From assembly GCA_030867875.1 (NCBI GenBank), contig JAOWCC010001368.1:7301714-7365713 (forward strand): a stretch of DNA of 64,000 nt, read 5' to 3'. Under the pieces are notes generated by a model. The model searched no databases. It was not told the origin of the DNA and was given only the letters and a program-made list of their open reading frames with translations. Both the position numbers and the translations under genes were made by a program. This DNA comes from Actinernus sp. WN-2022 (Eukaryota; Cnidaria; Anthozoa; Actiniaria; Actinernidae). Positions 51,690 through 62,948 of this stretch are shown in pieces; the first letter of the stretch is position 1, and each line of letters opens with the position of its first letter.

Positions 51690-52190
51690 GATCGAGTACT
51701 GAATTGCACTGTTCAGGAAATAAGTTTCCGAGATTTTTCGAACCCTTATTCGGCTCCATTTAGAAAAATCCAGGTTAGTAAGAATACTAAAAATCCCACG
51801 ATCCGTCATAATCTTCCGTAAAGTGAAACCTGAACCGTAAGTTGCCGCCAGCCACCCACTGCGTATTATTTCTTACTGACCCACTCCTCCCTTTATTATG
51901 GCAATATCACGTAGTTTCTTGAATTACGTCATCACAGTTGTCAAAAGTTTACTAGCACCACCCCGAGAACAATTTCCTTTCCCCAAGTCCGCCATCTTTG
52001 TCCGCCATCTTGGATTGGGCGCGCAAGGCCTCATGGTAAAGTTGTTCATTGATCTGAACTGGGGCCCAAAAAAAAAATTTGCCCGGGCCGATATAAGGTT
52101 ACAAATGCCCCACTCCCGGGATCTCAAAGTATGCAAATGCCCCACGATATCCCGGGAGGGGGATGGGCATTGCTGGAATTGACTGATGCA
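51690..52190 (-). repeat. Right inverted arm of the middle element
   Basis: Inverted copy of 31243-31310 plus 32100-32520, with CCGCCATCTTGGATTGGGCG and the antisense USP-like start (ATG at 51759, minus). The Cys-box region is frame-damaged in this copy. Confidence 0.75.
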
Positions 52191-52193
52191 TAA

Positions 52194-52748
52194 GTTCTTA
52201 TAAGCAGAACTCCGATTTGTTCGTCTGCAAAAGCTGTTATAAGCTGTTAAATAAATACGAACGAATACAAGACAACCTAAATTCAATCCAGAGAGAAATA
52301 ACTGAGGTTTTCAAGAATCGAGAGCTCCCTAGAGTGAAGCGCTTGCTTCGAACAGAAGATTCTGAAACATTGAGCGCTCCAGGCAAAGTGTCTAAATCGC
52401 TGAGTTTCCCGGTAGCGGCGAACAAGGAGACACCAATTACCACTTGTACTTCTTTGGTCCCTGACGAGAGCGAGCTGCGATGTTGGCATACTACATCACC
52501 CATTCAGCAGGATCCCCAACGGCTTGTACAGTTGCAAGCTGTGCAGAATCTCCCGCGTACTTCTACGCCTGTTTCGTCTATTAAATCAACAGACGGAAAC
52601 AACGTCAACTACGGCTGCTGTTAAATTGTCAGTTCAATACCCGAGTAAAAAATTGTCAAAACGAGACAGTGAGCGGTTTGTTTGGAACCGATCGGTTAAC
52701 AATCATAGTAAGAAAGGTACAAACATTCCGCTCGATGAAGAACGATGA
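52194..52748 (+). pseudogene. ZAD-like zinc-finger protein, 3' part
   Basis: Continues the frame of 31092-31241 after the TAA duplication, with the second CxxC (LFVCKSCYKLLNKYERIQDN) and a helical, then Ser/Thr-rich region. The frame stops at 52622-52624, while an overlapping frame to 52748 carries the likely continuation (Lys/Ser-rich), so there is a probable frameshift near 52580. Dead copy. Confidence 0.55.
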
Positions 52749-52884
52749 AGAACGGTTCCCAGAAAATAGGAACCAAATTGTGATTGGCTAACTCAGGGAA
52801 AGGCATGTGGTTCGAATGTGAGCAGCCGTTAATGGAGCTCGGAGCTTTGCGTGACAGAGTCCATAACGGCTGCGAAGGAGACTA

Positions 52885-53880
52885 TAAATAAGTCCGCTCC
52901 ACGTTTGTTCAAATTTATTTTTATTGATTGATTGTTTATAGCCACGGATAGACTGCGTTAATGTAGTAAGTAAATAGTCAGTTCTCTAACCCACGGAGAA
53001 CCCGGTTTGCTGCATTAGGTTGAATTGAGGTATACGTTTTCGCATATTCCCACGTTTTTTGGCCACAACCCCAGGGTGTTTTTTTCGTGGTTTTAGCGGT
53101 CAGTCCTATCTGGCAGTTTCCCATTAGTTAAGAATACAATTTATATTAGTTAATTGTATTGGAGTACGGAGTTATTTGGCGACTATCCCACAATAAACTA
53201 TACTTTTGAAGTCTCTTGTCAGTGTAGTCAGAATACATTTGTGGCCTCCACTGTAAAATAAACCTGAAGAAGGCTGGTACTGGCCAGCCGAAATATCGTA
53301 TAAATCTCAACAAGCGTTGTATTTGATCAGCATTGCAGTAGTCTTCAGACACTTTATCATTATAAATTGTGTGACTAAAACAGGCCGCAAGTTCCGTGGT
53401 GGGGAGGGTGGGCCGCCAAGTTCTCTCACTGTGCATTTCCCTTCCCGGCATCCAATGGGAGGTGGGTCTTATGAAAACACACAGGGGAGTCACTCGGCAG
53501 AATATGCATATTCAAATGAATCAACATTTTCAATTTCTTGTTGCCATAATTTATGGCATTCATTCATCCCCTTTGGGGATAATTAGTCGGTTTTAAATAC
53601 CACTCATTAATGCATTCATATCACTTGACGTTGCACTGCCTAATTTCCACCATGCTTTTTGTATTCTATTGATTAATTATGTCACATAATACGTAATGTT
53701 GTAAGCAATGTTGTACATACGTAATGTTATAAGCCGAATATTATTATACAATATTACATTGCTACTCGGCCCATATTAATAATACCAATTACTGCTGTAA
53801 CTTGAATGTAATAAACGATGCTGATCCACGTGCGACCCTCCTCAAAGTCGTGTTATCATTGATATAGAAACAAGAGGCTG
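52885..53880. other. Intergenic with a dispersed transposon end
   Basis: 53258-53330 (CCTGAAGAAGGCTGG, GGCCAGCCGAAATAT) is an inverted copy of 19097-19172. No gene is supported in the remainder. Confidence 0.4.
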
Positions 53881-55486
53881 TACCAGCCTTTACTCGGGCC
53901 ATATGGAATTTCAACAAGGAATAGTTGGTATTCTTTGCAGGTTTGATTAAAAAAGTATTTTACACTTGCAATTGTTTTAGCCTTTGGGAGAATAATAAAT
54001 TATTTTGAATTATTTTTACAAGAGTTACATATATAAATTCTTTTTAGAAGAATTGTGATTCTGTCTCCAGAGAAGCCATATAATAAAAATATTATATTAG
54101 TTATGTAAAAATTATCCTATTTTAGAGTGCCTGGGATGATAACTCCCATGGAAAACAGAAAGCAAATTGCAGCCATGTTTATAACAGTAGCTACATATGT
54201 TTGAGACAATATATATGTAGCAACACAAGACCAGTTATAATATAGTGAACACGAATGGTTAATTATGTCCTGCTCTGCTGAGACTTACAACTCTTTATCA
54301 AACAAGTTTGATTTAATTCACATGGTTTCGCATGGTTTTCAGGGAAGAATAGGCTGACGTCATTGTTTACATTTTTGCCTCATTAGCATAAATTAAACTT
54401 CAAGCTACAAATAAACAGAGTACATCAGTTGAAAGAGAATTTTAAACTTAGTAATCACCGAAAATGTAAGATTGATATATTAAATATTTACAGAGAAATT
54501 GACTTATCTAAACTGTAAAATGGGCTGGGGGCAAAAGTTGCTGACAGCCATACATTCTTTGTAAATTTTGCTATTTTTAAATACTTTTCCTCAAAATAAA
54601 TTTATTTTATCATTCTAAAATTTTCGGTGATTATCAAGTGTGTCAATCTCTTTCGATTTATGGACTCTGTTTGTTTATATGTACGTCGCTTGAAGTTTGA
54701 TGTATGCTAATAAGGAAAAAACGTAAACGAGGATTCGCTTGTACAAGAGGCCAAGTAAAACCTCAACAACAAGTCTTTAAAATAACACATGCAATGTTCC
54801 TTTGAACTTCCTTCCAGTGATTTACATGTAGTATTCAGTTTTGCACTGTATCAGTAGCTTTGCATATTTACTGGCAGCTACTACACCAGGGGTCAACCCC
54901 CAGGTACAATGGGGATTTGCACAAATACCCAATCAAACTCGTTGTATCATATCCCCTGGTATGGGGCACAGCAAATAGTAAAAATTCATACAAGGTTCCT
55001 GATCTATGAACCAAAGTGAGCTTTTCCTCCTCACCGATGGGCAACAAACAATTAATTCTAACAGGTTCCCATGGATCCACCCCTGGGGGAAGCTGCTAAT
55101 ACATGCATTATTTACCCATCCATATACTACAACAACAAAAGAATTTAAGGCAGCAGTCATGATTATGTATGTAATCTACTAGATTTAGCCTGTATATTAA
55201 TATATAAAATGTACATAGTGGCAACAAGGGAACTAGTACTACTACTACTAACAGAGGAGAATGTCAAATAATGTATTTAGCATCATGGTATCGCTAACTG
55301 GGGACAAACTCATTTACTCTATGTATACAACTATATATATCCACTACACTTGAGGGTGGTCACTACCAGAGATTTGGTTGCATTCTCAGTGTCGGCCTAC
55401 AATTTAACATTCTGATCCAAGAAGACATGAAGGTCTAACCATTTGCAGATGCCAGAGCAAAGGCAGTACCAGTTCTCCCACTTATT

Positions 55487-55580
55487 TGAAGGTCCCACCA
55501 GGATTTGAACCCACTACTTCCTGCAGAACAGACTGGCACTAGTAACCACTGAGCTTACTGGAATGCAGTTTAAGCAAACT
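55487..55580 (-). mobile_element. tRNA-derived SINE head or pseudo-tRNA
   Basis: Minus strand: TAAGCTCAGTGGTTACTAGT (A-box-like) and GGGTTCAAATCC (B box) with a CCTGGTGGGA end. The anticodon arm does not fold cleanly, so not called as a functional tRNA. Confidence 0.5.
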
Positions 55581-56284
55581 GGAGGCTACCATCTTTCTGT
55601 TATAGGCCCAAATTTAGTTCAGATAAAATTAATCCAATTGTAATAAAATTATAAATACATATAGATGATGTAACTTTGAAATTTAGAATAAATTATTAGT
55701 TCTCAAATATGGTAGACTGCATGAGTCCATTTCAGAAATAAACATGCGATTTCCACTCGGTTTTTGGATTATTGGAGTCATCTGTCTTCACACCAAATAA
55801 TTAATTGCAGTTGTAGATCTTCCGGATCCGTATTCCTATTTTACCGAAAGAACTGATAAATTGGGCCAATTTCTGGAGCCCATTTTCTAGTCTATTAGAA
55901 GCCATTTAAACTTTAAGAGGAAATAAGAAATATCAACACTGCAACCTGGTATTAAACATTTGTGTTTACTTACCAAACATGTCAGATACATAAATTTGGA
56001 CGTGGACGCAATCTCAATCTCAGACTCCTTTCGTATATAAAAACGTGAGAATTTTCCATGCAAATGGCCCGTAAAACTCCTGTCTGCCCTAGAAAAACTG
56101 AACATCTTGGTATTTCAGTCCAAGAAGCCTTTGGTTTCAGCAAAAATGGCCCAATAACTAGGTGATTTGCCAATAACAAGGCATCTTGGATTTTTCAGAG
56201 AGAAACCTGTCCCGCATGTTTATCACATGGGGAATCCATTCTGATTGGTTGACGGGCCTGGAAGTCTACACAGAAAATAATAAT

Positions 56285-56540
56285 AAAAATGAAACACCTC
56301 TCAGCTTTAGAAAAGACAAACATATTGGTATTGCACTCGAACCAACCTTTGGTATACACAAAAAACAGCTGATATTAAAGGTTTTCCTAAGTCAAAACTC
56401 CCACTCGCCGCCATCTTGAAAAGCATGGAAATGTTGTCCACTGTCCCACGTGACCAGCACAGTACAATCTGATTGGTACGGTGGCAAAAAGAGCTTCCAA
56501 AGAAGGCGCAATCTGATTGGTTGACGGCACAAAATCTAGC
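56285..56540. repeat. Direct repeat, copy 1 (copy 2 57897-58140)
   Basis: GAAACACCTCTCAGCTTTAG to CCACTCGCCGCCATCTTG and beyond recurs at 57897-58140. In copy 2 a MITE has been inserted at its left edge. Confidence 0.75.
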
Positions 56541-57187
56541 CTACTTTAACAGAGTTTGCGAGGCTGTTTTTTGCTGACTGGCAAGACCCCCCCTGCATCT
56601 CCCCTGCTATAAGTTTTTGACTAGTCCCTAATGTCTAATAAAATATTGTGTGTTGATTTCATGCATGTAAACCACTTGGAAAATAACTATTTAAAGAGGG
56701 TAACACTAGGCTGTTTTCTATTGTTGGGTAGACCAATACTATCGCTCGTTTCGATTAGTTCAACCCGACTCCTTACCTCTGCTGCCGAAACGATTACAGC
56801 GCTACGGTATCTCGATTTCCATTGGCCGAGAAAAACGAGACGGTAAACATTGTAGATTTCAGATTGTAGATTTCAGATTGTCCATTTCCTATTGTTAACG
56901 GAAAGAGAAGGCGAAGTGAAGAAAGTAAAATAAATTCCTTCTTCGAGGGTATATAAAATCAAAAGTTTCTTTAGGATAAATAAGGTAGATTTATTGAACG
57001 GTAATTTCAAGGTCTTCTGTGCAGTCCAGAAAAATAAGATGAATACAAAGCCGGAGTTTGAAGCCCGTTCGTATCAATCGTCGGCAAACAAAAAACTGCG
57101 TGACGCGAAGCGAGGACAAAGTGTCGAGGAGCAAGCGTCGATTCAATACAACGGTGGAAAAGCTTCGTGCCTAAGCTTTGCGAAGTG

Positions 57188-57214
57188 AGAACCTCTGGTA
57201 CCCAGGTTAGAGTT
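57188..57214. repeat. Solo end of the TACCCTGG 9-bp-duplication family
   Basis: GAACCTCTGGTACCCAGGTTA matches the right end of the 93-bp element at 4523-4615. No left partner was seen nearby. Confidence 0.5.
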
Positions 57215-57531
57215 CACGCCATTAATCCTGCTAGATTTTCGTTCCCGAATTTATAAAAACATGTGCATATAATATTTTAAAAGGACCCTGTCAGATCGAG
57301 AACTGAGAAATCACGAGAAATCGGGTCATTTCTACTATACTTTCCGAGAGGTTAATAACAATGAATAACAACACAACCACAGTCAATTGGTATAAAAGTT
57401 ATCATGTTCAGTTTAGCTACTTACATTTACAAACTGTTGTCTCACTCTTAGTCTTAGTCCTATTAGCCATCTATGTCACGAGTGGATCCTTGAGTGGATC
57501 TGGATATGTGATAAATTCCCGTCCAAAGCCC

Positions 57532-57903
57532 GTGAAACCAGGAGCCCATAACCCCATACAAGCTATAACTCCCATACAAGCTATATGTCACAGCGCGTTA
57601 GATTTTCAGGCTATATTTAGACTAGTTTTTCGCGCGAAAAACTCGCAGCCAATCAGTGATTAGTATGATTAGCCGATCAAAACTCGCCAAATTATTGCAC
57701 TCTTGAAGTTCTAAAACGTAAACATGGCGGATGAAGAAGTGCCAAGCGAAGATTCAACAAAATGCCATATTGGATCATGCTGAACGTTACGGAAACAGCT
57801 TTTTTCGCGGGAAAACGAAGTTAAAAATAGCCGGAAAATCTAATGTGCTGTGACACATATCCATACTAGATGGACGCTCCGGGTAATGGGCTCCTGGTGA
57901 AAC
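57532..57903. mobile_element. 358-bp MITE with GTGAAAC duplication
   Basis: Element 57539-57896 with ends CAGGAGCCCATAACCC and GGGTAATGGGCTCCTG. GTGAAAC flanks both sides. The interior has a fold-back of GCTATATTT and CGCGGGAAAA words. Confidence 0.8.
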
Positions 57904-58139
57904 ACCTCTCAGCTTTAGAAAAGACAAAAATCTTGGTATTGCACTTGAAGGAACCTTTGGTTTACACAAAAAAACAGCTGATATTAAAGGTTTTGCTAAG
58001 TCAAAACTCCCACTCGTCGCCATCTTGAAAAACCTGAACATTTTGTCCACTGTTCACATGTCACATGGCTGGCGCAAACGTACGTGTCACGTGACTGACC
58101 AGTCGAAATCTGATTGGTCGACGGCGCCAAAACTCGACA

Positions 58140-58285
58140 CAAATAAAAAATAAAAATAAAAATAAAAATAAAAATAAACACTTGCGATTTCTGACTCGCG
58201 CCAGCCGAAGGCCTGGCCCGAGTAATAAAAGATAAACACTTGCGATTTCTGACTCGCGCCAGCCGAAGGCCTGGCCCGAGTAATG
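58140..58285 (-). repeat. (AAAATA)n and two tandem ACTCGGGC-family units
   Basis: A short AAAATA array is followed by two tandem ~60-bp units with ACACTTGCGATTTCTGACTC and GGCCTGGCCCGAGTAAT, the reverse orientation of the 14028 array. Confidence 0.8.
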
Positions 58286-58495
58286 AGCAAAGTTATACAT
58301 GTAGTTATATCGTGGCAATTAAGTTGGACATTTGAGTGCAATTAATTCTCCGCCTATCATAACGCCGGAAACTCGTCATAACGTCATTCAAGTGCGCACA
58401 GAGCCATAAGTATTATTATGATCGAGCCAAAAAAGGGATTGTCAAGAAGTTCACAGTCATAATTTCAGTTTGGTTTCCACAACTCGGCTGATGAA

Positions 58496-58759
58496 ATGGC
58501 AAACCAAACATTTATTGCCTCGTTTACCCTGTATTCCATGTTATTTCTGACAACCATGGCTTATGATCACACAGTTACCTTCGATGGAGGTAACTACATC
58601 GTTTCATGGAGTAATCTAGCTCAGAAAAGTCAGATAGAATTCAAGGTGGAAGCCAGGACGACAGGTTGGGTTGGTTTTGGGCTCACAGAGACAGCAGGTG
58701 GAATGGAGGCAATGGATTGTATTGTTGGTGGAGTTGCTTCTTCACAAGGATATTTAAAA
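58496..58759 (+). CDS. DOMON-domain protein, first exon (partial gene)
   Basis: ATG 58496 (GAA-ATG-G) opens 88 codons ending at a donor AAA-GTAAGC (58760). Residues 1-23 form a signal peptide with a hydrophobic core (LYSMLFLTTMAY). From residue 24 the sequence (DHTVTFDGGNYIVSWSNL, then RTTGWVGFGLTETAGGM and MDCIVGGV) has the features of a DOMON domain as in the DBH-like monooxygenase (MOXD1) and related secreted proteins. DOMON domains bind heme or sugar. Later exons were not found in the remaining ~5 kb, so they lie beyond the window or the gene is a fragment. The open frame beyond the donor is intron. Confidence 0.7.
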
Positions 58760-59168
58760 GTAAGCTTAAAGCCGACGGTCAAACGGTTTCAACATCTGTA
58801 CAACATTTATAGAAACCGATCTTTACACTGTTTGAAATAGCCTTTAACTGAAGTCACACACTCTTCGACATGCTTTCAATATCTTTCAACGCCTTTCAAA
58901 AATGTTTCCAGGACATTTCAAACGGTTTGAATAATATCAGTTTCATCAATGTTGCACCGATGTTTTCGGTCAAAAATAACAATTTCTTTTTAGAATAATT
59001 CAGTGACAAATGTTGCGAGCGGCGGAGCATGCTTACCGCGTTTAACTTGTTAAAGGCAATGTTATATATCATACCAGGGTTGATATACATGTATGACTGA
59101 TCATGATGTATGGGTTTATTCTATAAGACACTAGATGTTCGGGGTAACTCAGGAGTAAAGCAGGGTAA
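58760..59168. other. Intron, nothing recognised
   Basis: No second exon with homology to DOMON was recognised. Confidence 0.4.
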
Positions 59169-59664
59169 TAGACCAGTTCGCCAAATAATTTCCGTAACGT
59201 CGAATTTCTGAAATGTTCACTGTCACTGTTTTTGCCATGTATAAATAAAGATGTACTACCGTCTGCAAATTAGGATACCAGGTGAAAGATTAACCCATCA
59301 AAATTTGAGGGATGTTGCCATGCTGGGAAGCGTTCAATCGTGTTTTCAGTTTCCATATACATTTGTCTGTAAATTTTCCGCGGACTTTGACTCGTCACTT
59401 ACATGCATGCGCAGTTAATATAGAGTACGGAGCAAAATAATGTATGGAAAACTGAAAACGCGATTGCACGCTTCCCAGCACAGCTACATCCCTCAAATTT
59501 TGATCAGTTAATCTTTTACCTGGTTTCTTAAGTTTGCAGACAGTAAATAATTCAGAAATTCGATTTTACGGAAAATATTTGGCAACGGATTCCCATACAA
59601 ACACTGTATTTTGTGCCATGTTTGCAACCTTTCAAAATGTCGGAATTAACCGCGACCTGGTCTA
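59169..59664. mobile_element. ~495-bp fold-back element (TAGACC ends)
   Basis: Ends TAGACCAGTTCGCC and GGTCTA. Long inner arms (CAAAATTTGAGGGATGT, GGGAAGCGTTCAATCG and complements) cover 59250-59360 and 59440-59555. Confidence 0.75.
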
Positions 59665-61039
59665 TTCAGCTGGATAGATAACCGCTAAGAACGGCTGTGA
59701 AGACCACGAGTTTTTCAACTGGATAGGAATTAAACTACCACTCGACATTTTTTTGCCGATTCTTAAACCAATATAAACATACTAGGCAAGACAAATGAAT
59801 GAATTTTCATAAGTTTAAAACATTATTATGCAGAGAAAATTAACATAACCAGTCCTTAATAATTAACTATGAAGATAAAGTCATAACTTGTCTCAAGTGT
59901 GGTCAGTTAACTAGTTCTCGGTCGAGTTTCTTCTCTTGAACGGTTAGGCTGACTGACTCCTGAAACAATGTTTTTAGAGTGTTGATATTTTCAAGGTTGT
60001 ATAACCGATGAGCACAATTATTGTCAAAAAGTGCCAAAACTGACGGTCACAGGCAGCTCGAGACATGAATTCGTGTGACGAAAACAAATCTGGCCGCCGA
60101 AACAGTTGGTTTTATATCTAAGAACACAGGAAACTGGATACAGAAAACAGACATGGACAAAATATCTTACTATTAGACACATCATAGAGTTGTAAGATTA
60201 AAAAAATAACAGCCTTTTCCACGGACAACATTTCTAACTGTGTTTGAATACCTGGTCTTACCTCGTTCGGTCGTTTATCGTTTTCCCTAAACTCTAACTA
60301 AAACATTCGCGTAAACTCGATGGCTTGCTCGCCCAGGTTTTCCCTAAAACAGATTCCCGTAAGCTCGATGGCTCGCTCGCCCAAGTAAGTGTATAACTTG
60401 AGAAAACTAATTCTTTTTAACATTCTTTCCTCAAATGCAACCAAGACCAAGACAGAAAGCAACTTTTCGCATGATTTGTCGTTTTCGTTGGAATACCTGT
60501 GGCCGTCACTTTTTGGCGCCATTTTCGGACGCAAACGCGCGCGCGTCCTCCCGTATTAGGAAATCGATCGAGGGACCCTGGCTGACACACACACACACAC
60601 TTAGCGTATTATTATATAAGATAAGATAAGATTCTGAATAGTCAAAGACGAAATTTGTATCTTCCATCGCTATAATAGTCGCTGTCGAAAATATCCCAGT
60701 CAATTTTAATTTTCCTTTGAATGTGAGTATAGTTCTATAACATTTCTTGCGTAAACTTTATATCCTGCAGATATACACACATTTGACACAATTTCAAAGC
60801 CAAATTAAATAGGTAATAAATTTGGAACCCTACTAATAGCCGGTCGAATATTGCTAGTTTCATTGACCATTTTATTTCTAGTCACAAAACTTATTTTTAT
60901 TTTCATTTGAATGTGAATGTGATATAACATGAACTTAATTCAGGTTACCAACACTTAATCCTTCAGAAAGAACAGTAATATGAAATATTAAATAATCACT
61001 ATCTAGCAATTCATCAATACAGAGATGTCGTGGAATAAA
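59665..61039. other. Gene-free; short tandem and microsatellite
   Basis: 60309-60385 has two ~57-bp copies of CGTAAACTCGATGGCTTGCT-type sequence. (CA)n is at 60587-60600, and AAGATAAGATAAGAT near 60616. No gene. Confidence 0.5.
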
Positions 61040-61385
61040 TAGACCATTTCAAGGTCGCCATTACCACTACGATATCTACTTCAATTAGCGATATCACCAG
61101 TGCTACTAAAAAGGCTCCTGAAAATTAGTCAAAATCCCAAATTTGAGAGTTATACCTCACCTAGAAGCCAAGATATAGTCAAGTAAAGTCGCTATTTTTA
61201 CAGACATTTGTATGCGGGGTTGCAACAATTTGCACCCCCGCATACAATGTATCTTTGCTCACATACAAGATATAACTACCAAATTCGGGATTTTGACTAA
61301 TTTTGAGGTGCTCTTTGTAGTAGTACCGGTGCTATCGCTAATTGAAGGAGATATCGTAGTGGTAATGGCGACCTTGAAATGTCTA
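61040..61385. mobile_element. 346-bp TA-flanked MITE
   Basis: Inverted ends TAGACCATTTCAAGGTCGCC and its complement, ~80 bp each, running through ATTACCACTACGATATC. It is related at the tips to 5701-5972. Confidence 0.8.
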
Positions 61386-61546
61386 TTACGTAACGGGATT
61401 TAACGAGACTTTTGTCAAATTTGTCAAGTGTCGTCGGTAATTCTGTCAACTTGACCTCACAATAAATTAACGACAAATTCTATAAGACCTTCCACTAAAA
61501 ATACAGAAACACCAATTTTTGTTTGATTTCAATATATCACTTGAAG

Positions 61547-62001
61547 AGGGGCTGAATGGGGGGGGTACCAATATCAGTTAACAGCTAATTTTTTAGCTAT
61601 TTATCAGTTATCAGTTAAATTTTGCTGTTATCAGTTAAGTTATATATAAAGACTACCCTAACCTGATTTGAATACATATTTGCTGGTATGAAATGAATAA
61701 TAACCGCTAATTCAACATCAAACACTACATTTTGTCTATTCAATAGATTTTTCTAGTATCAGATAACTCTGATGTATCATGTTTAATATTTGACTATTAT
61801 CAACTGGATCAAATCTGTCGAAAACCATCCGAAAAGCCAATAATAGCATGTGACGTTACGTCATTTTAATAAAAAATAATGAAATATCAGGTAACAGCTA
61901 TCTCACAAATATCAGCTAACAGCTAAAAAAAGGTAAAATTCTCAGTTAACAGTAATATTTTTGGCCTTTTCTCAGTTATCAGTTAACCCCATTCAGCCCC
62001 T
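61547..62001 (+). mobile_element. ~455-bp MITE, copy 2
   Basis: Second copy of 11851-12305, same orientation, with only a handful of differences and one extra G in the left G run. CTTGAA is found next to both ends. Confidence 0.85.
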
Positions 62002-62329
62002 CCTTGAAAAATGTTGTTCTTTAGGACTTATTAGCCCTTTCGCAAACTGCAAAAGAACTGGGAGCGAGTGTGTCAATTTGATCTAATTTAATAAAATTCA
62101 TAACTCAGCTTCGTACAAACTAAACTCATCCCTAATCGAAATTAGTGTTTTTAACGAGCTTGAAGATGTTTGAGTAAATAAAAACTGAATGACAAGCATT
62201 TAAAAATCATAAAGAGTTTGTTTGGGGGGAACGCTTACTCAAATATCTTCAAACTCGGTAAACATTATAATTTCCGTGTGGTCTTTATTGTGGTGGGGTT
62301 CATTCTCTTAAATAATTAACAATTATTCA
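62002..62329. other. Intergenic, nothing recognised
   Basis: 62130-62300 resembles 24115-24170 weakly (GTTTGARTAAATAA words) and may be an old repeat. Confidence 0.3.
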
Positions 62330-62588
62330 CCGTAGTGGAGGTGAATAGTGGTGGATATTTACCGAGCCGCTTCGGCTGAGGTGAATAATTGTTTTAGTAT
62401 ATACTACACTCCAGGTGAATAGCCAGCACCAAATAGTTATTTTATTTTCTGTCAAATGGACAAAACCTCGCGCGAGATGATCGCTGCTTTGCTCGGAGGT
62501 GAATATGAAATCATATTCACTGTTTGAGTAGCCAATCAGAGCGCGCTAAAAGTGATATTCACTGGTGTGGTATATACTAAAATACAAT
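62330..62588. mobile_element. Two adjoining MITE-like inverted repeats
   Basis: CAATTATTCACC/GGTGAATAATTG bound 62330-62391, and GTTTTAGTATATAC/GTATATACTAAAATAC bound 62391-62588. The word GGTGAATA recurs inside. Confidence 0.6.
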
Positions 62589-62678
62589 AGTCCAGTTTCG
62601 TATTTGAAAATTACCGCTGAATGCAATGACTACAGACGCATATACTCAGGCTTAGCCTCATTCTGAAGTTAAACATTC

Positions 62679-62762
62679 TTAAATACCAGCGAGAAGGTGC
62701 AACATGCGAAACTACAACAATACGCAGAGTTGTGAATAGCCCACCTTCTCGCTGGTATTTAA
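62679..62762. mobile_element. 84-bp TTAA-flanked MITE
   Basis: TTAAATACCAGCGAGAAGGT and its perfect complement bound a ~40-bp centre. TTAA at both ends fits piggyBac-type mobilisation. Confidence 0.75.
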
Positions 62763-62948
62763 AGGGATACCCGAATGAAAAACACGTTAGGGCTCAAAAG
62801 CATCTTTCAGATGTACTTTGTTCAGAAAATGTATTAAAATTTGATAAAACGTTTTCAGAGTTGAGAACGAGCCCCTCAAATTTGGCCCCGCCAAGACCTG
62901 GGCGCCGCCATTTTGTTGATATTAATTCCTGTGACGTTTTTTACGTCA

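Larger units (their letters stand above)
31243..52190. mobile_element. Middle DNA element, ~20.9 kb with later insertions, TAA duplication
   Basis: Termini TGCATCAGTCAATTCCAGCA and its exact complement are flanked by TAA on both sides (31240-31242 and 52191-52193). Removing the element and one TAA restores the interrupted frame. A 3-bp TAA/TTA duplication is characteristic of PIF/Harbinger. The inverted arms extend far inward: 32100-32520 matches the complement of 51690-52140, while the left arm has ~800 bp extra at 31320-32100. It carries a decayed USP-like exon and hosts the Polinton, a fold-back repeat and a small MITE. No transposase frame was found, so the superfamily is inferred from the target duplication only. 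Confidence 0.7.
30894..52884. mobile_element. Outer DNA element split by nested insertions
   Basis: Inverted 89-bp ends (30894-30982 and 52796-52884) start TAGTCTCCTTCGCAGCC and match with very few changes. TA at the extreme ends could be the target duplication. Without the inner element (31243-52190) it would be only ~1 kb. It carries the ZAD-like frame described separately, lying about 110 bp inside the left end and ending about 50 bp before the right end. Confidence 0.65.
53880..57070 (+). repeat. Large dispersed repeat, copy 2
   Basis: Partner of 25991-29340 in the same orientation (see there). It lacks the retrotransposon insertion present in copy 1 at the junction near 56775-56800. It begins with an ACTCGGGCC hairpin copy near 53895. 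Confidence 0.6.
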
